From NCBI GenBank assembly GCA_025462785.1, contig JAOAPG010000429.1, positions 1 to 10,762 on the forward strand: 10,762 nucleotides of DNA, read 5' to 3'. This document shows positions 1 through 4,634 of this stretch, in pieces. How positions within the stretch are numbered: position 1 is the first letter of the stretch; every line of letters starts with the position of its first letter. This stretch comes from Acidobacteriaceae bacterium (GTDB lineage Bacteria; Acidobacteriota; Terriglobia; Terriglobales; Acidobacteriaceae). The position numbers and the translations under genes are program-made. The notes beneath the pieces are model-generated. The model had not been told where the DNA came from, ran no database searches, and saw nothing but the letters and a program-made list of their open reading frames with translations.

Positions 1-303
1 ACTCAGGAACAAAAGAAGAAAGCAGGGCCGGCCGTCCACTATCTTTTTGGGGCGATGATGGGTGGTTTATATGGCGCAGGTGCCGAACACATTCCGAGCA
101 TAACCTTGGGAGAGGGTGTTCCTTTTGGCACGGTAGTATTTCTGGGCGCGGATGAAATTGCAGTTCCCGCCCTCGGACTTTCAGGGCCGCCACAAGACTA
201 TCCTCTGAGCACTCATGCCTATGCTTGGGCGTCGCATATAGTTTATGGAGTAAGTACAGAAGTAGTTCGGAAGTACGTGCGGCAGAGGTTGCAGAAGATA
301 TAA
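1..303 (+). CDS. DUF1440 (YagU-like) membrane protein, 3' part
   Basis: The frame is open from the first base to a TAA stop at 301-303, giving the last 100 residues of a protein whose start lies outside the window. The fragment has alternating glycine-rich hydrophobic stretches (FGAMMGGLYGAGAE, then VPFGTVVFLGADEIAVPALG, then AYAWASHIVYGVSTEVV), with a conserved-looking ADEIAVPALGLSGPP segment and a short basic tail ending in RQRLQKI. This matches my memory of the DUF1440/YagU inner-membrane family, whose function is unknown. The family call rests on pattern recognition, without a profile search. The next gene (stop at 334) converges on it after 30 bases, and no terminator hairpin is evident between them. 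Confidence 0.72.
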   Translation, partial: TQEQKKKAGPAVHYLFGAMMGGLYGAGAEHIPSITLGEGVPFGTVVFLGADEIAVPALGLSGPPQDYPLSTHAYAWASHIVYGVSTEVVRKYVRQRLQKI

Positions 304-333
304 AGCCGCCGTAATGTTCAGGAAGCCGTAGAT

Positions 334-531
334 TCAAGATAGTGTTCTTCTGGGTTCAACGGTTGCGCTCCGTTTCGCTAACTTCTCCGCGTGGAACTGA
401 TTCCCGCGAAAGACGTACCACCCAATATCCGTTCTCTTGAATACTCTGAGTTGGCAATTACCTAGTACAGAGCCATCCGGAAACGTGATCTCCACAACCC
501 TGGCTTCTGCTCTATGTTCATACGTCGGCAT
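334..531 (-). CDS. Small hypothetical protein (65 aa), possibly frameshifted at its 5' end
   Basis: The frame starts at ATG 529-531 and ends with TGA at 334-336, giving 65 residues beginning MPTYEHRAEARVVEITF. The protein is soluble and basic at its C-terminus, with a beta-strand-like VVEITFPDGSVLGNCQLRVF followed by WYVFRGNQFHAEKLAKRSA. I do not recognise a named family; it could be a small beta-rich fold. A TTG at 544-546 would add five residues. AAGG lies seven bases before the ATG. A much better Shine-Dalgarno (GGGAGG on the minus strand, 568-573) precedes another ATG at 557-559, whose frame runs MVPNIERPPYADV and stops at 518. That frame would join this one if the C5 run (G5 on the plus strand, 534-538) lost one base. 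The gene may therefore really start at 559 and be disrupted or misread. Confidence 0.5.
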   Translation of the reverse strand: MPTYEHRAEARVVEITFPDGSVLGNCQLRVFKRTDIGWYVFRGNQFHAEKLAKRSATVEPRRTLS

Positions 532-559
532 ACGGGGGCCTTTCAATGTTCGGGACCAT
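518..559 (-). other. Short upstream reading frame with a strong ribosome binding site
   Basis: ATG at 557-559 on the minus strand is preceded by GGGAGG (568-573) with eight bases between, a near-ideal spacing. It codes for 13 residues, MVPNIERPPYADV, before a TGA at 518-520. It overlaps the start of the 334-531 frame in another phase. It could be the true 5' end of that gene separated by a one-base indel, a leader peptide, or chance. Confidence 0.35.
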
Positions 560-803
560 GCTTTTTACCTCCCGATGTTCAGAAATACACACCTAAACTC
601 GCTGGCTTCAAAGGCTACCGGGCTGATCTATTACGCTTTCAGAACAGGACTTAGGTCGGAAGTCGTATAGCGTTTGTATGTAGGCCTCGAAAATTAAGAA
701 GCAAATCAGATTGTTGATGGGGCTCTATCGCGGAGCGGGTGAGGAAGGAATGTTTTGCGTCGATCTTTGCAATCGGGCTGACGATCACGGGGGCAATGTG
801 AAA
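532..803. other. Gene-poor interval
   Basis: Apart from the short reading frame at 518-559 and its ribosome binding site, I see no convincing gene, hairpin or repeat. A plus-strand frame of 51 codons (717-872) lacks a ribosome binding site and overlaps a better minus-strand gene. The promoter of the 334-531 gene is expected here, but no good -35/-10 pair stands out. Confidence 0.4.
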
Positions 804-974
804 CTAGGAAGCCCTGCGTTCCGATATTGGAAACTTAACGTTCCTACGAAGCCTTTGAGTGTGCTCTTTTAGAGACGCCCTGAGATTCCGCACAATTGCT
901 TCCATCTTGCGCCGTTCCGTGGCGGCTATCGCCTCGGCACACAACTGCCGAATTTTGTCGTCTAGTCGTGGCAT
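804..974 (-). CDS. Small charged helical protein (56 aa), hypothetical
   Basis: The minus-strand ATG at 972-974 opens a 56-residue frame ending in TAG at 804-806. The protein begins MPRLDDKIRQLCAEAIAAT, continues RRKMEAIVRNLRASLKEHTQ, and ends with a basic RLRRNVKFPISERRAS. Hydrophobic residues recur with heptad-like spacing (I8, L11, A15, M24, I27, L31, L35), predicting two amphipathic helices. From memory, the pattern DxxIRxLCxxAIA...ELRxALxEHxxxLR recurs in short unnamed acidobacterial proteins, so I consider it a real gene. The function is unknown. The frame is closed upstream by an in-frame TAA about 40 bases before the ATG, so the start is well bounded, but the ribosome binding site is weak (GAG seven bases before the ATG). 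It lies 153 bases downstream of the DUF1801 gene on the same strand. Confidence 0.62.
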   Translation of the reverse strand: MPRLDDKIRQLCAEAIAATERRKMEAIVRNLRASLKEHTQRLRRNVKFPISERRAS

Positions 975-1127
975 TTCGTACTCAGGATTTTCATTTGTAG
1001 GGAGATCGGTCGATACTCTGTTTTATGTACCACTTGTAAGGGAAGCAGAAGTTACATCACGCGGGAACTCAAAAACAATCTATTTAATTCTCTTATTGGC
1101 AACGCGTGCGGTAGATGAGCACGGCCG

Positions 1128-1565
1128 CTAGCTCGTCCGTGCTTTGGCTTGATTCTTCGGCGCGTTCGACTTCTTCGGGGATTTCGCCCCTCCATCCTGC
1201 TTCCGTTCCTTTTCTCGGAGCCGGGCTTTCACCAGCTTCTTCACTAGTGCAGCCGATAGAGGCTCGTCGACCGGGAAACGAATTGTGCCTTTGGACGTCT
1301 GATAGTTCTTCAGTTCACTCTTGAATGCCCTCATTACGGCCATACTCGTAGGGAACAAGCTGCAATGTTTCGAAAAAGCGGCGTAGCCCACCAGCCAGCC
1401 CTTGTATTTGAACATCGGAATGCCGTAGCTGATTCCCTCCGTGGCTTCCGCCGGCGCCACGGACCGAATCGCGGCACGAACTTTGTGTAACGAATTGCGG
1501 GCCGGCTCCGGAACGCGGGCCAAGTATTCGTCCACACTTTTCGCAGTAACGTGGCTTTTTTTCAT
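1128..1565 (-). CDS. DUF1801 domain protein (YdhG-like)
   Basis: The 145-residue protein begins MKKSHVTAKSVDEYLARVPE and fits the DUF1801/YdhG family of small alpha/beta proteins. The family signs are the VDEYLARVPEPARNSLHKVR helix (residues 11-30), the ISYGIPMFKYKG core (45-56), the LVGYAAFSKHCSLFP strand region (58-72) and the TIRFPVDEPL segment (94-103). Residues 113-145 form a Lys/Arg-rich, probably disordered tail (KSPKKSNAPKNQAKARTS) that may bind nucleic acid; this is inference. The biochemical role of the family is unsettled, although some members are called iron chaperones. The ATG at 1563-1565 was chosen because family members begin just before this helix. It has no clear ribosome binding site. 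A GTG at 1596-1598, preceded six bases upstream by GAGG, or a TTG at 1608-1610, would add 11 or 15 residues and are real alternatives. Confidence 0.8.
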   Translation of the reverse strand: MKKSHVTAKSVDEYLARVPEPARNSLHKVRAAIRSVAPAEATEGISYGIPMFKYKGWLVGYAAFSKHCSLFPTSMAVMRAFKSELKNYQTSKGTIRFPVDEPLSAALVKKLVKARLREKERKQDGGAKSPKKSNAPKNQAKARTS

Positions 1566-1833
1566 GAACGTAAAAAATGGGATGGCGAATCCACCCACTT
1601 CATTCCTCAAGCTACCATGCAGTTGTGCGATGTCGCAATTGGTTGCTGGCTTAAGACTGCGGCATCGTTCAGACCGTTGGGCGTCGCTCTTGGATCGCCG
1701 TACTGCGGGTCATCGGCTTTCGGCCCGCACCCCGTCCATGGGCAAATATTTTGATCTTCTTACCTCACCCTGCGGGAGGAATGCCATCTAAGTTCCTCGT
1801 TAGAGGTCGAACTCTATTTTGGAGGAAACGGAA
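1566..1833. other. Divergent intergenic region
   Basis: This stretch separates the DUF1801 gene (-) from the secreted protein gene (+) and must carry both promoters. No protein-like frame is seen. An imperfect hairpin (TGCGGGTC 1704-1711 with GGCCCGCA 1722-1729, one G-T pair, 10-base loop) has no T run on either strand, so it is unlikely to be a terminator. I could not assign a convincing -35/-10 pair. Confidence 0.4.
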
Positions 1834-2208
1834 ATGAAAAGACTCTTGTTGTGCTTGATCCTCACCGTGCTGGGAACGTGGGCGGTTGCACAAGACACGC
1901 CGAGTAAATCGAAGTCTGACGTTCGGACTGTTACAGGGTGTCTGTCGAAAGGCGATAGTGCAAATGAATTTCTGCTGACCGGAAACGATGGAAGCACATG
2001 GGAAATCCGAAGCAGCAGCGTGGCTCTGGCCGATCACGTTGGCCATACCGTTACCGCGACGGGCGCTGTATCAAATGCCAAGATGCACAATCTGAAGGAA
2101 GATGCAAAGGATGCGACAGCCGATTCCGGAATGAAGAAGGGCAATTCCGAACACGGACACCTGACAGTTACTGATGTGAATATGGTCAGCGAGTCCTGCC
2201 AGAAATAG
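1834..2208 (+). CDS. Secreted protein with TVTGCL motif, hypothetical
   Basis: The 124-residue protein starts at ATG 1834-1836, preceded by GGAGG at 1821-1825. It opens with a textbook signal peptide, MKRLLLCLILTVLGTWAVAQ, with probable cleavage after AVA (residue 19), so the mature protein should be periplasmic or secreted. The mature part has RTVTGCLSKGDSANEFLLTG (31-50), DGSTWEIRSSSVALADHVGH (52-71) and TVTATG (72-77), all beta-rich and suggesting a small barrel of OB-fold type. A low-complexity, charged segment follows (83-108), then LTVTDVNMVSESCQK. Cys36 and Cys122 could form a disulfide. Similar unnamed proteins are, from memory, frequent in acidobacteria; DUF5818 is a possible name, but I am not sure of it. 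The gene appears to be monocistronic, with its own strong terminator. A TTG at 1819 would lengthen the frame but leaves the signal peptide less well placed. Confidence 0.75.
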   Translation: MKRLLLCLILTVLGTWAVAQDTPSKSKSDVRTVTGCLSKGDSANEFLLTGNDGSTWEIRSSSVALADHVGHTVTATGAVSNAKMHNLKEDAKDATADSGMKKGNSEHGHLTVTDVNMVSESCQK

Positions 2209-2231
2209 CTTTGGTCCTTAACGCGTCGAGT

Positions 2232-2260
2232 TGTGGGGCTCACAACGCCCCACATTTTTT
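2232..2260 (+). terminator. Intrinsic terminator after the secreted protein gene
   Basis: A perfect 8-bp stem, TGTGGGGC (2232-2239) with GCCCCACA (2247-2254), encloses the 7-base loop TCACAAC and is followed directly by six T residues (2255-2260). It lies 24 bases after the TAG stop at 2206-2208, as expected for a rho-independent terminator. Confidence 0.88.
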
Positions 2261-2383
2261 GATCCGTCCCTCAGCCATATCCCGGAGCTCTCTTCCAGGC
2301 CGGATGCCAGATATTTTTGGTAGCCGTTTTTAACCCACAAAGGACGATCCAGGAAAGCACACGGAGGGCAACACAGGACGGTC

Positions 2384-2408
2384 TATCCAAATACTTCTGT
2401 TTTGGATA
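2384..2408. repeat. Perfect 8-bp inverted repeat
   Basis: TATCCAAA (2384-2391) and TTTGGATA (2401-2408) are perfect reverse complements separated by nine bases. The stem is AT-rich and no T run follows on either strand. It could be a protein-binding dyad or a processing hairpin in the untranslated tail of the DUF1328 transcript. The role is unknown. Confidence 0.4.
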
Positions 2409-2416
2409 TGGAGGTT

Positions 2417-2459
2417 AGAAAACCGAACCCGGGCGTGGACGGTTATCCATCAGCCCGGG
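2417..2459 (-). terminator. Possible terminator of the DUF1328 gene
   Basis: Read on the minus strand, CCCGGGC (2453-2459) pairs with GCCCGGG (2428-2434). An inner stem, TGGA (2446-2449) with TCCA (2436-2439), stacks inside it, closing a 6-base loop. The following minus-strand sequence is TTCGGTTTTCT, which is T-rich but not a clean T run. It lies about 40 bases downstream of the TAA of the DUF1328 gene. I regard it as a plausible but weak intrinsic terminator. Confidence 0.45.
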
Positions 2460-2500
2460 CTTTGCGGTTCGGCGGACCGCTAAAAGCTAAACTGCTAAAG

Positions 2501-2677
2501 TTAAACTCCGGTGCTTCCTCTGCGGCCCAAGTGCGTGATCAGCGAAATCACGAACAGCACAAGGAACACAAAGAACAAGAGCTTGGCTATTCCGGCGGAC
2601 GCGACGGCGATACCGGTGAAGCCAAAGACTGCTGCCACAATCGCCACGAGTAAGAACATCAAAGCCCAATAGAGCAT
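2501..2677 (-). CDS. DUF1328 (YtjA-like) small membrane protein
   Basis: The ATG at 2675-2677 opens a 58-residue frame ending in TAA at 2501-2503. The protein begins MLYWALMFLLVAIVAAVFGF and continues TGIAVASAGIAKLLFFVFLV before a short polar tail, LITHLGRRGSTGV. This is the hallmark of the DUF1328/YtjA family: MLYWALxFL at the start, FGFTGIA around residue 20, then two hydrophobic segments (about 4-26 and 30-47), and a basic end. Typical members are 50-60 residues. The protein should sit in the cytoplasmic membrane; the family's function is not established, though it is often linked to stress-induced expression. GGAG inside AAAGGAG (minus strand) lies about seven bases before the ATG, and a 16-bp tandem repeat abuts it upstream. 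The gene follows DUF72 on the same strand after 141 bases and probably has its own promoter. Confidence 0.92.
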   Translation of the reverse strand: MLYWALMFLLVAIVAAVFGFTGIAVASAGIAKLLFFVFLVLFVISLITHLGRRGSTGV

Positions 2678-2690
2678 TACGGTCTCCTTT

Positions 2691-2722
2691 ACTCTTTCAA
2701 ACTCTTACTCTTTCAAACTCTG
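2691..2722. repeat. Two-copy 16-bp tandem repeat in the DUF1328 leader
   Basis: ACTCTTTCAAACTCTT (2691-2706) is repeated as ACTCTTTCAAACTCTG (2707-2722), 15 of 16 bases identical. On the minus strand the copies read as AGAGTTTGAAAGAGTA-type units running straight into the AAAGGAG ribosome binding site of the DUF1328 gene. Each unit carries AAAGAG, a near match to the ribosome binding site itself. Confidence 0.8.
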
Positions 2723-2779
2723 CTCTGAGAATACGATTGGAAAAGCATTTTTACGATCAGCCGGACGCTGTACTTCATG

Positions 2780-2792
2780 CAGCAAATTGCTG
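2780..2792. promoter_or_regulatory. Palindrome upstream of the DUF1328 gene
   Basis: CAGCAA (2780-2785) and TTGCTG (2787-2792) form a perfect 6-bp dyad around a single A. It lies in the 141-base gap between the DUF72 stop and the DUF1328 start, about 103 bases upstream of the ATG, where an operator would be expected. No regulator is identified and chance is possible for so short a dyad. Confidence 0.3.
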
Positions 2793-2818
2793 TAGCGGCT
2801 CTGGAAACACCCCGCAGT

Positions 2819-3601
2819 CTATGCTGCTTCCCTAAGTCCTCGGGAGTTACAGGTTCTAGGGATTACGGTAGATTCTCCGAGCATCTCGGCTATCGATTGC
2901 GCGTTTCTTATGGCGTGACCACCCACGTCGTTATTGAAGTAAACGAAAATATGTGAGAGCTCCTGTGCCCACGACTTAATTCTTTTGGCCCAATCTTGCA
3001 ATATTCCATTTTCGTAGTTTCCCTGGTACTTACCGGTGGTTCCATGAAATCTGACATATGTGAAGTCGGTAGTGATTTCGGTCGGCGACTGCACTCCATG
3101 CAAATCATGAATGCACATCGCCACACCGTGACGACGCAGTAGAGCGTAGATCTCTGGTGCGTACCAGCTTTCGTCGCGGAATTCCATTACATAGCGACGC
3201 TGGCGTGGCAGAATCTGCAAGAATTGATCGAGCCGCTCAGCATTTGCACGCCACTTTGGAGGTAGCTGGAACAGAATCGGACCCAAAGTTTTTCCGAGCA
3301 ATTCCACTCGCGAGAAGAACAGCTCAACAGATTTTTCGGGATCAGTCAGCCGCTTCATGTGAGTGATAAACCGGCTTCCTTTCACAGCGAACAGGAAGCC
3401 GGGCGGCGCAAGCTTCTTCCAGTTGAGAAGCGCGTCTTCGGTCGGCAAGCGGTAAAAAGTATTGTTGATTTCGACAGTATCAAACTGACGCGCGTACCAA
3501 GAGAACATCTGCTTCGGCGGAAGATCCGCGGGATAAAAGTCGCCACGCCAGTGCTGGTAGTGCCATCCAGACGTGCCGATTCTGAGCTCTGCACGACTCA
3601 T
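2819..3601 (-). CDS. DUF72 family protein (YecE-like)
   Basis: The 260-residue protein is a full-length DUF72/YecE family member, predicted to fold as a TIM barrel; its activity is unknown. Family signatures are clear: LRIGTSGWHYQHW (6-18), FDTVEINNTFYRLP (40-53), FAVKGSRFITHMKRL (71-85), LGPILFQLPPKW (106-117), YVMEFRDESWY (137-147), MCIHDLHG (162-169), YVRFHGTTGKYQGNY (182-196) and IFVYFNNDVGGHAIRNA (218-234). The start was set at ATG 3599-3601, just before the conserved first strand; a GTG at 3623-3625 would add eight residues encoded by duplicated DNA. There is no clear ribosome binding site. The DUF6496 gene ends 27 bases upstream on the same strand, so the two are probably co-transcribed, and DUF1328 follows after 141 bases. 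The 31-bp tandem duplication at 3592-3653 straddles the start. Confidence 0.9.
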   Translation of the reverse strand: MSRAELRIGTSGWHYQHWRGDFYPADLPPKQMFSWYARQFDTVEINNTFYRLPTEDALLNWKKLAPPGFLFAVKGSRFITHMKRLTDPEKSVELFFSRVELLGKTLGPILFQLPPKWRANAERLDQFLQILPRQRRYVMEFRDESWYAPEIYALLRRHGVAMCIHDLHGVQSPTEITTDFTYVRFHGTTGKYQGNYENGILQDWAKRIKSWAQELSHIFVYFNNDVGGHAIRNAQSIAEMLGESTVIPRTCNSRGLREAA

Positions 3602-3653
3602 CTCGATCTGGAGGTCCGTCTCCACGACTCATCTCGATCTGGAGGTCCGTCTC
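3592..3653. repeat. Perfect 31-bp tandem duplication at the DUF6496/DUF72 junction
   Basis: Bases 3592-3622 are repeated exactly as 3623-3653; both copies start CACGACTCATCTCG and end GGTCCGTCTC. The identity stops at the next base on each side (3591 vs 3622, 3623 vs 3654). Each copy contains ATGA on the minus strand. One copy supplies the TGA stop of the DUF6496 gene (3629-3631) and the other supplies the ATG start of DUF72 (3599-3601). The length is not a multiple of three, so the copies are read in different frames. Confidence 0.95.
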
Positions 3654-4252
3654 GACGATCGATTCGAAGATCGGCTGGATGAGGATCCGCGTGACGAAGA
3701 TCGGCTTGAGGAAGTACCGCCACGTCGGCGGGTTTGCGCGGCTTTCTTAGCAGCTCGCGAACGACTCGCGCTGCTACGGCGATGGGCAGCGCCTTTAGCC
3801 TGCCTGGAAATCGCGCTGCGGGATGCGCCGGACCGGCCTTCTCTCCTGAGCGCGTTGGAAGTTGCTCGCGAGCGGCTGCTTGATGTGCGATTTCGTTTCG
3901 CTGCGCCTGTGGTTGAACGGCGAGCAGTTGACCGGCCGGAAGAAGAAGAACTTGATCGGCTGGAAGAAGAAGATCTCGATCTGCCCGAGCTAGACTTGCT
4001 GGTAGAACGGTTCGAACTTGCCTTGCTCTTGCGAGCGGACGCGCTTTCCTTCGGCGCTGGAGGAAGCTTCACTCCCGCACGCCTCGCCTTGGATAATCCT
4101 ATAGCAATAGCTTGTTTCGTATTGCGCACTCCGTGCTTTCCTTCACGAACATGCTCAAATTCTTCGCGGACAAATTCCCCAGCCTGCGTGCTGGGAGCTT
4201 TTCCTTCACGGGCATCTTCTCGGGCTCTTTCGATCGTCGCCTTTTCCGGCAT
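3629..4252 (-). CDS. DUF6496 protein with long Ser/Arg-rich tail
   Basis: The 207-residue protein starts at ATG 4250-4252, with GAGGAGG four bases upstream. Residues 1-65 (MPEKATIERAREDAREGKAP, EFVREEFEHVREGKHGVRNT, KQAIAIGLSKARRAGVKLPP) match the DUF6496 domain, a short basic helical domain found mainly in acidobacteria and proteobacteria, function unknown. Residues 66-207 are almost wholly Ser, Arg, Ala, Lys and Thr (for example SSSGRSRSSSSSRSSSSSSG at 87-106, and a final SSRRTSRSR). The tail has no acidic patches beyond isolated residues, so it should be disordered, very basic and able to bind DNA or RNA; that is inference by analogy with histone-H1-like tails. The DNA coding for the tail is internally repetitive (several GAAGATCGGCT units on the plus strand), which favours slippage. 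The stop lies inside a 31-bp duplication, and the last codons of the gene are part of it. It probably forms a transcription unit with DUF72. Confidence 0.85.
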   Translation of the reverse strand: MPEKATIERAREDAREGKAPSTQAGEFVREEFEHVREGKHGVRNTKQAIAIGLSKARRAGVKLPPAPKESASARKSKASSNRSTSKSSSGRSRSSSSSRSSSSSSGRSTARRSTTGAAKRNRTSSSRSRATSNALRREGRSGASRSAISRQAKGAAHRRSSASRSRAAKKAAQTRRRGGTSSSRSSSRGSSSSRSSNRSSRRTSRSR

Positions 4253-4438
4253 AGTGCCTCCTCTCTCGTGATCTTTGGGTCGCAGTGAATCTCTAGTTGC
4301 TTTAGGATGCGGTGAAATGGGAGTGAGGAACCTCTGAGGGTTGAATGTCGTTATTCGATGTCTAATTAGGCGGATCGACCAAATTTATGAGAACGGGATC
4401 TGTGCTGGCGAGGAGTCGATTGGGGCAGTTGTTAAGTT

Positions 4439-4464
4439 TTTTGTACAAACAGGTTTGTGCAAAA
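4439..4464. promoter_or_regulatory. Operator-like dyad in gene-poor region
   Basis: TTTTGTACAAAC (4439-4450) and GTTTGTGCAAAA (4453-4464) are inverted with 11 of 12 positions complementary, separated by AG. A two-base gap disfavours an RNA hairpin but suits a dimeric repressor site. No T run follows on either strand to make it a terminator. The regulator is unknown. Confidence 0.45.
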
Positions 4465-4465
4465 C

Positions 4466-4552
4466 CTACAGTAAAAGCCCGATATCCACGGCAATGCTTA
4501 ACCAGATATTTATAGTGTCAGCCCCAACGCGAAGGAGACGGAAGGCAGGCAT
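4466..4552 (-). CDS. Possible 28-residue small protein or leader peptide
   Basis: ATG at 4550-4552 (minus) is preceded by GGGGAGG with eight bases between, and the frame runs 28 codons to TAG at 4466-4468. It begins MPAFRLLRVGADTINIWLSI and ends AVDIGLLL, mildly hydrophobic with one basic end. I do not recognise it. The good ribosome binding site is the main argument; the same G-rich bases also form the loop of a plus-strand hairpin, so the resemblance may be incidental. Confidence 0.25.
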   Translation of the reverse strand: MPAFRLLRVGADTINIWLSIAVDIGLLL

Positions 4553-4584
4553 CGGTATTACCTCCCCTTTAACTGGTGTCTGCC
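4544..4584 (+). ncRNA. Candidate structured RNA element with CCUCC loop
   Basis: On the plus strand GGCAGGCATCGGT (4544-4556) pairs along its full 13 bases with ACTGGTGTCTGCC (4572-4584), using three G-U pairs. On the minus strand those become A-C mismatches, so the structure favours plus-strand RNA. The 15-base loop contains CCTCCCCTTT, like the anti-Shine-Dalgarno end of 16S rRNA. Further CCTCCC (4586-4591) and CCCTCCT (4606-4612) motifs follow. TATAGT at 4511-4516 could be a -10 box, but no good -35 is seen. No terminator is evident. Confidence 0.25.
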
Positions 4585-4634
4585 GCCTCCCTTAGTGAAT
4601 CAAAGCCCTCCTAAAGCCCTCGTCGGCAAGCAAG

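Larger units (their letters stand above)
4253..4634. other. Gene-poor region with dyad and hairpin
   Basis: No convincing gene of normal size is present. The left part should hold the promoter of the DUF6496 gene (-); TTGGTC ... TCGAAT on the minus strand (about 4380-4350) is a weak candidate. The right part holds a strong dyad (4439-4464), a wobble-rich hairpin with a CCUCCCC loop (4544-4584), and an 11-base tandem repeat (AAAGCCCTCCT, then AAAGCCCTCGT, 4602-4623). A 28-codon minus-strand frame (4466-4552) has a good ribosome binding site. An 84-codon plus-strand frame (4341-4595) has no protein-like character. Confidence 0.5.

Noticed and set aside
717..872. 51-codon plus-strand frame beginning MGLYRGAGEEGMFCVD
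   Set aside because: It has no clear ribosome binding site, overlaps the better-supported 804-974 gene on the other strand, and shows no recognisable family pattern.
859..1131. 90-codon plus-strand frame
   Set aside because: It is antisense to the 56-residue gene and the start of the intergenic region, with a composition unlike a folded protein and no ribosome binding site.
1630..1700. tRNA-like stretch with short inverted segments
   Set aside because: No cloverleaf with a proper T-loop (GGTTCRANNCC) and acceptor stem could be built.
3573..4271. 232-codon plus-strand frame rich in Arg, Leu, Glu and Asp
   Set aside because: It is the antisense shadow of the Ser/Arg repeats of the DUF6496 gene and the start of DUF72. 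The minus-strand gene has a known domain and a strong ribosome binding site.
4341..4595. 84-codon plus-strand frame in the gene-poor region
   Set aside because: It has no ribosome binding site, no family pattern, and passes straight through the dyad and hairpin.
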